NCBI GenBank assembly: GCA_903844135.1
Contig: CAIMSN010000102.1
Span: 1-64,000, forward strand
Reading direction: 5' to 3'
DNA length: 64,000 nucleotides
Source: an uncultured Rhodospirillales bacterium
GTDB taxonomy: Bacteria > Pseudomonadota > Alphaproteobacteria > Acetobacterales > Acetobacteraceae
The notes beneath the pieces are model-generated. The model did not search any database and was not told the DNA's origin. It was given only the letters and a program-made list of their open reading frames with translations. The position numbers were made by a program, and so were the translations under genes. Below are positions 1 to 8,024 of this stretch, in pieces; position 1 is the first letter of the stretch; each line of letters starts with the position of its first letter.

Positions 1-884
1 AGCACCGGAACGCCCACCAGCTTGGCCTTCGGTTCCGGCTCGACATGGATGCTGATGACCGCCTCGCCGAGACGCTCGCGCAGCGCCGCCTCGATGCGGT
101 CGCAGATCTCGTGCGAGGCCTGCACCGTCATCTGGCCCGGCACCACCAGATGGAACTCGACGAACGACACGCTGCCGGCGGTGCGGGTGCGCACGTCGTG
201 TGCCTCGATGGCCCCGTCGGCATTCTCCGAAATGATCCGGCGCAGCGTGGTGAGCAGGGTCGGATCGGCGATCTCGTCCATCAGGCCGCCGACCGATTCG
301 CGCAGCATGCGGTAGCCCGCCCCGAGGATGTTGAGCGCGACCAGCCCGGCGACCAGCGCATCCAGCCGCAGCCAGCCGGTCAGCGGCACCAGCGCGAACC
401 CGATCAGCACCCCGCCGGTGGTCCAGACGTCGGTCATGATGTGCCGGCCGCCGGCGAGCAGCGCCGGCGACTTCCAGCGCCGTCCCGAGCGCAGCAGCAC
501 CAGCGCCCAGCACAGGTTGATGGCGCCGGCGGCGGCGTTCAGCCCGATGCCGACGAACGGCGAGTCCGGCGCGTGCGGCGTCTCCCAGCCCCGCCACGCC
601 TCGCGCAGGATCGCCGCCGAGGTCGCCAGCACCAGCGCGCCCTCGACCACGGCGCTGAGATATTCCGCCTTGTGATGGCCGTAAGGGTGGTTGGCGTCCG
701 GCGGCAGCTCGCTGAACCAGAGCGCGGTCAGCGCGCCGATCGCGGCGACGACGTTGATGACGGTCTCGAGCGCGTCGGAATACAGCGCCACGCTGCCGGT
801 GAGCAGGTAGGCGCCGGTCTTCATGCCCAGCACGACCAGGCTGACGACGAGGCTGCCCCAGCCCAACCTCAGTGCGCGGCTCAT
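1..884 (-). CDS. Cation diffusion facilitator (CDF) metal transporter, C-terminus cut by window edge
   Basis: Membrane exporter of divalent cations (Zn/Fe/Co/Mn class) working by proton antiport at the inner membrane. The reverse-strand frame is open from the ATG at 884 to the window edge. The CDF metal-site motif YSDALET is near residue 35, and HPYGHHKAEY follows in the next loop. Further hydrophobic spans follow, then a soluble C-terminal domain with the typical VRVRTAG/HLVV pattern and an IHVEPEP-like ending. About 294 residues are visible, close to full length for the family, so only a short tail is missing. Substrate metal cannot be set from this. Known from the family: function; seen: motifs and topology. 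Confidence 0.9.
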   Translation of the reverse strand, partial: MSRALRLGWGSLVVSLVVLGMKTGAYLLTGSVALYSDALETVINVVAAIGALTALWFSELPPDANHPYGHHKAEYLSAVVEGALVLATSAAILREAWRGWETPHAPDSPFVGIGLNAAAGAINLCWALVLLRSGRRWKSPALLAGGRHIMTDVWTTGGVLIGFALVPLTGWLRLDALVAGLVALNILGAGYRMLRESVGGLMDEIADPTLLTTLRRIISENADGAIEAHDVRTRTAGSVSFVEFHLVVPGQMTVQASHEICDRIEAALRERLGEAVISIHVEPEPKAKLVGVPV

Positions 885-1015
885 GCGTGACGCGGACGCC
901 GTCCGCCTTCCGTCCTCGCGCCCATGCGCCTCTCTTCCGGCCTCGACCAGGGTTCTGCTAGGCGATCGGCCGGGCGCGCGCAACGAATCCGGCGGGGCCG
1001 CGCCGACCGGGGCGG

Positions 1016-1987
1016 TCAGGGTGCCCGCGCCGGCGGCGTCACGGGGTCGGCGCGGATCACCGCGTCGCCGGAGGCCGGCTGGATGAAGAGCCGGCGCCGC
1101 GCATAGGAGATGAACACCCGGTTATGGCGCAGGAAGTCGAAGCCGAGGATGGTCTTGCCGCTCTCGAGCCCGGCCACGTCGAAGCGGAAATTGTCGAGCC
1201 GCTCGTCGCCGACCTCCAGGCTGCGGAACTGGTGCAGCCTGGCCTTCACGACGGTGCGATCGATGCCGCCCACGCTGACGGCCTGGTCGGCGGCCAGATC
1301 AGCGTCGGTCACCCCGGCCCTCGCCGCGTCCAGCCGGCCGATCGTCGTGCGCGTCGCGCCGGAGTCGAGGATCGCGTCCACCGATACCCCGTTCAGCCTT
1401 ACCGTCACCACGATTTCCGAGCCCTCGAACCGGAACGGCAGCTCGAAGAAGGGTGGATCGAACGGCTTGACGCCGTCGCCGCAGCCGACCGGCTGGTAGA
1501 GCCCGAAATGGCCGCCCGGCACGTCGAGGTCGACGTCGTAATTCTGCAGGAAGTCGGTTCCGAACAGGCCAAGCACCGGGATGCCCGAGCTGGCCTTCAA
1601 CGGCAGGTCGATCACCGGAAGGTCCTGCGGCGACGCAATGCCATGGCCAAGGCCGAGCTTGCGTACCCGCACCACGCTGGCGAAGGTGGTGCCGCCGATA
1701 CCGATCAACGGCATGTAGTGCGTGTCCGGGCCGGGCCGCAGGTCGAACCGGTCGGCCGCGCCCTGGGTGACGCTGGAGATGAACGTGCCGGTATCGATGT
1801 AGAGAATCACCGGCTGGCCGGCGAGACTCGCCTCGACCGCGACGCGGCGGTCGATCGGCAGCAGACGCAGGTTCGCCGCGGTCTCGACCTTGCAGGCTTG
1901 CTGGCCCGGATCGGCGCAGCCGGCCAGGGCGAGCAGAAGCGTCGCGACGAGGCCGAAGCGACCGGACAGGGGAGGCAGGATGCGCAT
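1016..1987 (-). CDS. Retropepsin-like aspartic protease lipoprotein with two DTG/DSG motifs
   Basis: Predicted outer-envelope lipoprotein with a clan AA aspartic protease fold. The N-terminus is a lipoprotein signal with lipobox LALAGC (Cys24). An IDTG motif lies at residues 65-67 and an LDSG motif at about 208-210. Each is followed by an (L/I)xGxDFL-type hydrophobic motif (LFGTDFL about 141, ILGFDFL near the C-terminus). Two complete half-sites in one chain suggest an internal pseudodimer like pepsin, while most bacterial members have one motif. The frame is open upstream through the tRNA gene, but the lipoprotein signal fixes the start at 1987. The substrate is unknown. Confidence 0.8.
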   Translation of the reverse strand: MRILPPLSGRFGLVATLLLALAGCADPGQQACKVETAANLRLLPIDRRVAVEASLAGQPVILYIDTGTFISSVTQGAADRFDLRPGPDTHYMPLIGIGGTTFASVVRVRKLGLGHGIASPQDLPVIDLPLKASSGIPVLGLFGTDFLQNYDVDLDVPGGHFGLYQPVGCGDGVKPFDPPFFELPFRFEGSEIVVTVRLNGVSVDAILDSGATRTTIGRLDAARAGVTDADLAADQAVSVGGIDRTVVKARLHQFRSLEVGDERLDNFRFDVAGLESGKTILGFDFLRHNRVFISYARRRLFIQPASGDAVIRADPVTPPARAP

Positions 1988-2109
1988 CGTGCGGGGTCCG
2001 GAGCGAAGGCCAGACCCGAGCAATGCAAATTTCTGTCGATGCCGCAACAAGCGGACCCGGGATTTGGCCCGGTGGCGTCGCGCTGGGTCAGGATAGGAGG
2101 TGCACGGCG

Positions 2110-2185
2110 TGGTGGAGCTGAGGGGAATCGAACCCCTGACCTCCTCATTGCGAACGAGGCGCTCTCCCAACTGAGCTACAGCCCC
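2110..2185 (-). tRNA. tRNA-Ala (anticodon CGC)
   Basis: The 76-nt cloverleaf on the reverse strand includes an encoded CCA. The acceptor stem GGGGCTG/CAGCTCC contains the G3:U70 wobble pair that is the identity element of alanine tRNAs. The seven-base anticodon loop TTCGCAA gives anticodon CGC, reading GCG. The T-arm has GGTTCGATTCC. It lies between the divergent lipoprotein gene and yggT. GCG is a heavily used codon in a genome this GC-rich. Confidence 0.96.
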
Positions 2186-2313
2186 GCCGTGCAGGCGGCG
2201 GAAAATAGACGAGGCGGACCCCGAGTCAAGGGCACCGCCGGCGCCGGTCGCGTGTTGCACGGCACCGGCGGCGTCGGTAGCGTGCGCGCCCATCGCGTTA
2301 CGAGGACCCTGCC

Positions 2314-2634
2314 GTGATCACGGCCATCTTTTCCCTGCTCTTCCTGGTCATCCAGCTCTACGTCTATGTCCTGCTGGCTTCCTGCGTGTTCAGCCTGCTC
2401 TACGCCTTCAACGTGGTCGACAGCCGCAACCGTTTCGTCCGCAATGTCGGAGAGTTCCTGTATCGGGTCACCGAGCCGGTGCTGGCACCGGTGCGTCGCG
2501 TGCTGCCGCAGTTCGGCAACGTCGATCTGAGCCCGCTGGTGCTGCTGCTGGTGGTGCAGTACCTGCTGATGCCGTTCCTGCGCACCATCGAGATCGCGCT
2601 GCTCACCCATACCGCGCCGCAATTCCTGTCGTGA
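2314..2634 (+). CDS. YggT family integral membrane protein
   Basis: Small (106 aa) inner-membrane protein with two hydrophobic blocks, residues about 4-32 and 70-98, separated by a loop holding the family signature TEPVLAPVRRVLP. YggT proteins are broadly conserved near cell-division or osmotic-stress loci; their molecular role is not settled. The stop overlaps the start of the following glycosyltransferase (GTGA), so the two are probably co-translated. Confidence 0.88.
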   Translation: MITAIFSLLFLVIQLYVYVLLASCVFSLLYAFNVVDSRNRFVRNVGEFLYRVTEPVLAPVRRVLPQFGNVDLSPLVLLLVVQYLLMPFLRTIEIALLTHTAPQFLS

Positions 2635-3566
2635 CCGTTGCGGTCCTGATCCCGTGTTACAATGAGGCGGTGGCGATCGCCCAGGTGGTGCGGGATTTCC
2701 GCGCAGCACTCCCCGACGCCACGGTCTACGTCTACGACAACAACTCGACCGACGGCACGCGGGCGATCGCGCGCGCCGCCGGCGCGGTGGTGCGGCTGGA
2801 GACGCTGCAGGGCAAGGGCCACGTGGTGCGGCGCATGTTCGCCGACATCGACGCCGACCTTTACATTCTGGTCGACGGCGACGGCACCTACGAGGCGCAG
2901 GCCGCTCCGGCGCTGATCGCCCGGCTGCGCCAGGGCGGGCTCGACATGGTCAACGCCTCGCGAGTCACCGATCGCACCGCCGCCTACCGGCGCGGCCACG
3001 TGCTGGGCAATCGCGTGCTGACCGGCCTGGTGACCACCATCTTCGGCAAGCGCCTGACCGACATGCTGTCCGGCTACCGCGTGTTCTCGCGCCGGTTCGT
3101 CAAATCCTTCCCCGCGCTGTCGGCGGGGTTCGAGACCGAGACCGAGCTCACCGTGCATGCGCTGGAACTGCGCATGCCGATCGGCGAGATGCCGACGCGC
3201 TACATCGAGCGCGCCGAGGGCTCGACCTCGAAACTGCGCACCTATCGCGACGGGTTCCGCATCCTGCGCACCATCGTCGTGCTGCTGAAGCAGGAGCGGC
3301 CGCTGGCGTTCTTCTCGTCGATCGCCCTGGCGATGCTGCTGGCCGGGCTGGCGTTCGGCATCCCGGTGGTGATCGAGTTCTTCCGCATCCATCGCGTGCC
3401 GCGCCTGCCCAGCGCGGTGCTGGCGCTCGGCTTCGTGCTGATCGCCTGCCTCAGCCTGATGTGCGGCCTGATCCTGGACAGCGTGACCCGAGGCAGGGCG
3501 GAGTTCAAGCGCCTGGTCTATCTCGGCTTTCCCGCCCCGGACTGCGATCCGGACTACGCGCCGTAA
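2631..3566 (+). CDS. GT2 family glycosyltransferase, polyprenyl-phosphate type
   Basis: Glycosyltransferase of the dolichol-phosphate mannose synthase / undecaprenyl-phosphate sugar class, transferring a sugar from a nucleotide donor on the cytoplasmic face. The GT-A fold begins with VLIPCYNE and has the metal-binding DGD at residues 82-84 in VDGDGTY. The acceptor region carries LSGYRVFSRR, and two transmembrane segments close the 311-aa chain. The start is GTG overlapping the yggT stop. Its last 13 bases overlap the 3' end of the convergent flavin reductase gene. The donor sugar cannot be assigned. Confidence 0.87.
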   Translation: MTVAVLIPCYNEAVAIAQVVRDFRAALPDATVYVYDNNSTDGTRAIARAAGAVVRLETLQGKGHVVRRMFADIDADLYILVDGDGTYEAQAAPALIARLRQGGLDMVNASRVTDRTAAYRRGHVLGNRVLTGLVTTIFGKRLTDMLSGYRVFSRRFVKSFPALSAGFETETELTVHALELRMPIGEMPTRYIERAEGSTSKLRTYRDGFRILRTIVVLLKQERPLAFFSSIALAMLLAGLAFGIPVVIEFFRIHRVPRLPSAVLALGFVLIACLSLMCGLILDSVTRGRAEFKRLVYLGFPAPDCDPDYAP

Positions 3567-4072
3567 TCCCGGCGGGGCGCCTGTTCCACCGCCTGCGGCA
3601 GGGCGTGGTAGTCGCGTCCGAAATAGATCAGCCCGCCGGCCGGCTCGCCCAGCCTGACCGCCTGCACCGCGCAGAACAGCACGCTATGGGTGCCGACCTC
3701 GGAGATCTCCGAGATCACGCAGTCGAACGAGGCGATCGCCTCGTCGAGCACCGGCGCGCCGGTGGCGAGCACCGTCCAGCGCGCCGACTCGAACCGCTCC
3801 GCCATCGCCTCGCGGCTCGCGAACGCCACCGAGACCGGCTGCTGATGCGTCGCCAGCACGTTCACGCACAGCGGATCGCCGAGCGCGAACTGCGCGCGCG
3901 AGCGCGAGGTGCGGTTCATGCACACCAGCAGGGTCGCCGGATCGTCGGTCACCGAACAGACCGCGGACGCGGTGAAGCCGTGCCGCCCGGTCTGGTTGGC
4001 GGTGGTGACGATGTTCACGGCGGCGCCCAGGCGGGCCATCGCGTCGCGATAGGTCTGGCGGTCGACCGGCAT
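3554..4072 (-). CDS. Flavin reductase family protein (DIM6/NTAB type)
   Basis: FMN/FAD reductase that supplies reduced flavin to a partner monooxygenase. The 172-aa chain begins MPVDRQTYRDAMARL. It carries AVNIVTT, the flavin-binding segment GFTASAVCSV followed by PATLLVC, and FAxxDPLCVNVLA-like and HSVLFCAV segments typical of the split-barrel HpaC/NtaB fold. The chosen ATG at 4072 starts the domain exactly; the longer open frame upstream is the permease gene in another frame. A luciferase-like monooxygenase is encoded about 7 kb away (10919-12292) and is a possible partner; that link is inference. Confidence 0.87.
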   Translation of the reverse strand: MPVDRQTYRDAMARLGAAVNIVTTANQTGRHGFTASAVCSVTDDPATLLVCMNRTSRSRAQFALGDPLCVNVLATHQQPVSVAFASREAMAERFESARWTVLATGAPVLDEAIASFDCVISEISEVGTHSVLFCAVQAVRLGEPAGGLIYFGRDYHALPQAVEQAPRRDYGA

Positions 4073-4155
4073 GGGCTGGGCTCTCGATTGCGGCGGAGCG
4101 GTGGATATAGGGCCGTCCCGCCGGATTTCATGCAGGGCGCGGCGGTTTCGGCCGA

Positions 4156-4956
4156 TCAGGCGGGATGCCGGTCGTCCTGCGCGTCCGGGACCCAGTAGAG
4201 CAGCCATCGCAGCGCCCGATCGACCAGCGTCCAGAGCAGCACCGTCATCGTCGCCAGCACCAGCAGGGCGGCGAACATCAGGTCGGTCTGGATGCGCGCG
4301 TTGGCGTTGAGCATCACGTAGCCGAGGCCGGAGGCGGCGCCGACCCATTCGCCGATCACCGCGCCGATCGGCGCCACCGCGGTCGCCACCCTGAGCCCGG
4401 ACGCGAAGGCCGGCAGGGCGGCCGGCAGCCGCACCCGCAGCAGCAGGCTGGCCGGGCTGGCCCCCATGGTGCGCGCCAGCTCCAGCCAGCCGGTCTCGGT
4501 CCGGGCCAGCCCGTCGGCGAACGAGGCGGCGACCGGAAAGAAGATCACCAGCACCGCCATCACCACCTTGGACGCGATGCCGAAGCCGAACCACAGCACC
4601 AGCAGCGGCGCCAGGGCGAACACCGGCACCGCCTGGCTCAGCAGCAGCATCGGCATCAGCCAGCGCCGTATCCTGCCGGAGAACACCATCGCCAGGGCGC
4701 ACAGCCCGCCGAGCGCCGTGCCGATCAGCAGGCCGAGCACGGTCTCGGTCAGGGTGGTCAGCGTGCTCCAGGCCAGCAGGGTGCGCTGGGTCCACAGCGC
4801 CACCGCCACAGAGCCCGGATCGGGCAGCAGATAGGCCGGTATGCCGGCGAACCGGCTGACCGCCCACCAGGCCAGCAGCAGCCCGCCCAGCGTGACCAGC
4901 GGCCGGCCGACGCGCGCCGCCCGGTATGTCGGCCGGTGGGTTGCCCGGCCGCTCAT
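4156..4956 (-). CDS. ABC transporter permease (SsuC/ThiX-like), probable thiamine-precursor uptake
   Basis: 266-aa inner-membrane permease with about six hydrophobic spans and a BPD_transp_1 domain. The EAA-type loop ARTMGASPASLLLRVRLPA (about residue 165-183) contacts the ATPase, as in the nitrate/sulfonate/taurine/HMP family. Its start overlaps the end of the ATPase gene (ATGA, 4953-4956). Because the divergent neighbour is tenA, the likely cargo is a thiamine pyrimidine breakdown product, as in ThiXYZ systems. No substrate-binding protein is encoded next to it, which leaves the cargo uncertain. Confidence 0.87.
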   Translation of the reverse strand: MSGRATHRPTYRAARVGRPLVTLGGLLLAWWAVSRFAGIPAYLLPDPGSVAVALWTQRTLLAWSTLTTLTETVLGLLIGTALGGLCALAMVFSGRIRRWLMPMLLLSQAVPVFALAPLLVLWFGFGIASKVVMAVLVIFFPVAASFADGLARTETGWLELARTMGASPASLLLRVRLPAALPAFASGLRVATAVAPIGAVIGEWVGAASGLGYVMLNANARIQTDLMFAALLVLATMTVLLWTLVDRALRWLLYWVPDAQDDRHPA

Positions 4957-5702
4957 CCCGTCAGCATCCGCATCAGCCGTCCCTGGGTGCGCAGCAGCTC
5001 CGGGTCGTCGGGTGGACGCGGCGCGGCGCCCGGCACGGCGATCGGCGGCCCGAGCGTCGCCGGGCTTCCGGCCAGCACCACCAGAACGTCGCCGAGCCGG
5101 CAGGCCTCGAGCGGATCATGGGTGATCATCAGCACGGTGCGTCCGGACAGCAGCTCCGCCGCGAGGTCCTGCACCCTGCTGCGGGTGACGGTGTCGAGCG
5201 CGGAGAACGGCTCGTCCATCAGCACGAACGGCCGGTCCTCGTAGAGCGTGCGGGCGAGGGCGACGCGCTGCCGCATGCCGCCCGACAATTCCGCCGGCAG
5301 CGCCGCGGCGCGGTCCGCCAGCCCGACCCGCTCGAGCAGCGACAGGGCGCGTTCGTGGTCCGGCCTGGCACCGCGCAGCCGGTCGCCCAGCGTCACGTTG
5401 CGGATCACGCTCGCCCACGGAAACAGCAGATCCTGCTGGCCCATATAGGCGATCCGCCCGGAGAGCGGCCGGCCGTCGCCGGCCTCGACCCGGCCGGAAT
5501 CGGGCGCCGCCAGGCCGGCGGCGATCCTGAGCAGGCTGCTCTTGCCGACCCCGCTCGGGCCGAGCAGCACCACGAACCGCCCCGCCTCGATCGTCAGCGA
5601 CAGATCCGCGAACAGCACGCGGCCGTCATAGCGCAGGCTCAGCCCCAGCAGGCGCAGCGACGGCGGGGCGGCATGGTCGCGTGGCTGGCCGACGGCATTC
5701 AT
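4953..5702 (-). CDS. ABC transporter ATP-binding protein (SsuB/ThiZ-like)
   Basis: ATPase subunit that energises the permease encoded directly downstream. The Walker A is GPSGVGKSS, the Q-loop lies in YMGQQDLLFPWASV, the signature is LSGGMRQRVALART, Walker B is PFVLMDEPFSALD, and the switch His is in MITHDP. An in-frame ATG at 5747 exists but would overlap the divergent tenA start. The ATG at 5702 (MNAVG...) leaves a 43-bp divergent promoter gap and is preferred. Substrate assignment rests on tenA next door. Confidence 0.86.
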   Translation of the reverse strand: MNAVGQPRDHAAPPSLRLLGLSLRYDGRVLFADLSLTIEAGRFVVLLGPSGVGKSSLLRIAAGLAAPDSGRVEAGDGRPLSGRIAYMGQQDLLFPWASVIRNVTLGDRLRGARPDHERALSLLERVGLADRAAALPAELSGGMRQRVALARTLYEDRPFVLMDEPFSALDTVTRSRVQDLAAELLSGRTVLMITHDPLEACRLGDVLVVLAGSPATLGPPIAVPGAAPRPPDDPELLRTQGRLMRMLTG

Positions 5703-5745
5703 CGGCGGCAGAGTAGCCGCGCGCCCCTGCGCCGGAAACACGCCC

Positions 5746-6483
5746 ATGACCCAGACCCCGCACGCCGCGCTGAACGCCGCCCTCCACCCGTCCCTGCACG
5801 CGGCCCTGCCGAGCCTGGAGTCCGGCCTGTTCGGCCGGCTGCGCCGCGATGCGGCGGGCGAATGGGCTTCCTACGTGCAGCACCGGTTCGTCCGCGGCCT
5901 CGGCGACGGCACGCTGCCGCTCGCCTGCTTCAAGCGCTTCCTGGTGCAGGACTATCTGTATCTGCTGCAATATGCCCGCGCCTGCGCCATGGCGGTGGTC
6001 AAGGCCGACACGCTGGACGACATGCGCGCCGCCGCCGGCACCGTGTCCGGGCTGGTGCTGAGCGAACTCGGGCTGCATCTCGCGTACTGCCGCGACTGGG
6101 GCCTCGACGAGGCGGCGCTGGAGGCGACCTCGCCTTCGCTGGAGACGCTCGCCTATGGCGGTTTCATCATGGACCGCGCCAATGCCGGCGACCTGCTCGA
6201 TCTCACCGTGGCGCTGTCGGCCTGCCTGGCCGGCTATGCCGAGGTCGGGCTGACCCTGCTGGCCGACCCGGCGACGCGTCGCGACGGCAATCCTTACTGG
6301 TCCTGGATCGAGACCTATTCCGGCCCGGTCTATACCTGCCTGGCGGAGGCGGGGATCGTGCGGCTGAACGCGCTCTCGGAGCGTCGCGGCGGTGGGGCGC
6401 GCTATGCGATGCTGCTGCGCGACTTCCGGACCACGGTGCGACTCGAAGCCGGCTTCTGGAGCGGCGCGATGCGCGACGAATAG
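5746..6483 (+). CDS. tenA: TenA family aminopyrimidine aminohydrolase (thiaminase II)
   Basis: Hydrolyses amino-HMP or related pyrimidine breakdown products in thiamine salvage. This 245-aa all-helical protein has QDYLYLLQYARA (about 68-79) in the substrate pocket. Cys160 in SACLAGYAEVG matches the active-site cysteine of the PCxxxYxEVG motif of TenA. It is transcribed away from the ABC transporter genes, giving an uptake-plus-salvage unit. No TPP riboswitch was recognised upstream. Confidence 0.88.
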   Translation: MTQTPHAALNAALHPSLHAALPSLESGLFGRLRRDAAGEWASYVQHRFVRGLGDGTLPLACFKRFLVQDYLYLLQYARACAMAVVKADTLDDMRAAAGTVSGLVLSELGLHLAYCRDWGLDEAALEATSPSLETLAYGGFIMDRANAGDLLDLTVALSACLAGYAEVGLTLLADPATRRDGNPYWSWIETYSGPVYTCLAEAGIVRLNALSERRGGGARYAMLLRDFRTTVRLEAGFWSGAMRDE

Positions 6484-6544
6484 GGCGAGCACCCGTGAAG
6501 GCGGCGATCCGGCCGGCCGGCTTCCGACGCGTTCGCGCCGCCGA

Positions 6545-7261
6545 CTACCCCGCGCGGGCCTTCGCGATCAGTCGCAGCACCAGCGGCGTGATGCGGCGCA
6601 CGATGATGTCCACGCCCGCCGGCGCCGGATGCAGCCCGTCCGCCTGGTTCAGCGCGTGGTTGCCGGCGACGCCGTCCAGGAAGAACGGGTCGTAGATCAG
6701 GCCCGGCCGCTTCGACAGCCGATCGAACACCGCGCGGTAGCGGTTGAAATAGGCGGCGCCGAGATTGGGCGGCGCATACATGCCGCTCAGCAGCACCGGG
6801 ATGTGCTTCGCCTGCAGCCGGTCCAGGATCGCGGTCAGGTTGTGCTCCATCTGCTCGGGCGGCAGGCCGCGCAGACCGTCATTGGCGCCGAGCTCGACGA
6901 TCGCCGCGTCGGGCCGGTCGCCCAGCGCCCACTCCAGCCGCGCCAGCCCCCCGGCGGTGGTATCGCCGGACACCCCGGCATCGAGCACCTGCGCCTGTGC
7001 GCCGGCTTGGTCCAGCGCCGCCTGCAGCCGTGCGGTGAAACCCTGCGCATGCGGCAGCCCGAAGCCTGCGGTCAGCGAGTCGCCGAGCGCCATGATGCGG
7101 ATCGTGCGGGGTGCGTCGGCCAAGGCCACTCCTGTCGTCGTCGGGCCGATGAGCGCCAGGCTGCACGCGAGGCTGCACGCGAGGCCGCACGCCAGGCCGC
7201 GCGCCAGGAACCGCCGGCGTCCCTTGGTGACCGGCGCCGCTGGGCCATATGGATCAGTCAT
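6545..7261 (-). CDS. tesA: Arylesterase / lysophospholipase L1-like SGNH hydrolase (TesA type)
   Basis: Periplasmic esterase/thioesterase of the SGNH family. Block I is MALGDSLTAGFGLP (nucleophile Ser), block III is ELGANDGLRG (Asn), and block V ends DGLHPAPAGVD (Asp/His). The 238-aa precursor has a signal peptide starting after GRRRFLARG, which resembles a Tat motif. The hydrophobic core is built from a repeated Leu-Ala-Cys unit encoded by a 12-bp tandem repeat (7155-7202). The gene is divergent from ybbA-ybbP as in E. coli, and the two start codons share the same CATG. Confidence 0.9.
   Translation of the reverse strand: MTDPYGPAAPVTKGRRRFLARGLACGLACSLACSLALIGPTTTGVALADAPRTIRIMALGDSLTAGFGLPHAQGFTARLQAALDQAGAQAQVLDAGVSGDTTAGGLARLEWALGDRPDAAIVELGANDGLRGLPPEQMEHNLTAILDRLQAKHIPVLLSGMYAPPNLGAAYFNRYRAVFDRLSKRPGLIYDPFFLDGVAGNHALNQADGLHPAPAGVDIIVRRITPLVLRLIAKARAG
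7155..7202. repeat. 12-bp tandem repeat (4 units) inside the tesA signal peptide
   Basis: Four imperfect 12-bp units of the type GCSAGGCYGCAC run end to end inside the signal-peptide coding part of the esterase gene. Each adds a (Gly/Ser)-Leu-Ala-Cys step to the hydrophobic core. The period is a multiple of three, so copy-number change would alter signal length without a frameshift. Confidence 0.85.
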
Positions 7262-8024
7262 GGATGGAACCCTGCCCCGACCCCGCCAGCCCAGTCTCGT
7301 CGAGGCGCGCGATCTCTGGCTGACCGTGCCCGCCCGGCCCGACGGGGTCAACGCGGCCGGCAGCAGGGCGAGGGGCAGGTGGGCGGGGAGCGGGGCGTCC
7401 GCCGGTCTCGACATCGTGCGCGGCATGTCGCTGCAGGTCGGCGCCGGCGAGTCGGTCGGCATCGTCGGCCCGTCCGGCTCCGGCAAGACCAGCCTGCTGA
7501 TGCTGCTGGCCGGGCTGGAGCGGCCGACGCGCGGCCAGGTGCTGGTCGACGGCATCGACCTCGGCACCCTCGACGAGGATGCGCTGGCCCGGTTCCGCGG
7601 CCGCCGCATCGGCATCGTGTTCCAGTCCTTCCACCTGATCCCCACCATGAGCGCGCTGGAGAACGTCGCCGTGCCGCTGGAACTGTCCGGCACGCGCGAC
7701 GCCGAGCGGATCGCCGAGGCGGCGCTGCGCCAGGTCGGGCTCGGGCATCGCCTCGGCCATCTGCCGGGCCAGCTCTCCGGCGGCGAGCAGCAGCGCGTGG
7801 CGCTGGCCCGCGCCTTCGCGCCCAGGCCCGCTCTGCTGCTGGCCGACGAGCCGACCGGCAATCTCGACGCCCGCACCGGCGAGACCGTCCAGGCGCTTTT
7901 GTTCGAGCTGCAGCGCACCCACCGGACCGGCCTGCTGCTGATCACCCACGACCAGAGCCTGGCCGCGCGCTGCGACCGGGTGCTGTCGGTCGCCGAGGGC
8001 GTGCTGACGGCCGAACCGGTATGA
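7260..8024 (+). CDS. ybbA: ABC transporter ATP-binding protein, YbbA/LolD-like
   Basis: ATPase of a MacB/LolD-type transporter, paired with the large FtsX-like permease next to it. It has Walker A GPSGSGKTS, LSGGEQQRVALARAFA signature, Walker B LLLADEPTGNLD and the switch in LITHDQ. The 254-aa chain starts at the ATG at 7260, which overlaps the divergent tesA ATG by two bases. A Gly/Arg-rich insertion of about 20 residues (33-52) precedes the core domain. In E. coli the tesA/ybbA/ybbP arrangement is conserved, with an unclear lipid or envelope role. Confidence 0.91.
   Translation: MDGTLPRPRQPSLVEARDLWLTVPARPDGVNAAGSRARGRWAGSGASAGLDIVRGMSLQVGAGESVGIVGPSGSGKTSLLMLLAGLERPTRGQVLVDGIDLGTLDEDALARFRGRRIGIVFQSFHLIPTMSALENVAVPLELSGTRDAERIAEAALRQVGLGHRLGHLPGQLSGGEQQRVALARAFAPRPALLLADEPTGNLDARTGETVQALLFELQRTHRTGLLLITHDQSLAARCDRVLSVAEGVLTAEPV

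Noticed and set aside
1988-2293. N-terminal extension of the lipoprotein frame through tRNA-Ala
   Set aside because: The reading crosses the tRNA gene; the lipobox signal sets the start at 1987.
5703-5747. Earlier start for the ABC ATPase at 5747
   Set aside because: It would overlap the divergent tenA start and leave no promoter space; the extra residues are not family-like.
6392-8020. Forward open frame running into ybbP
   Set aside because: It reads in the wrong frame through tesA and ybbA; the permease starts at the ATGA overlap at 8021.
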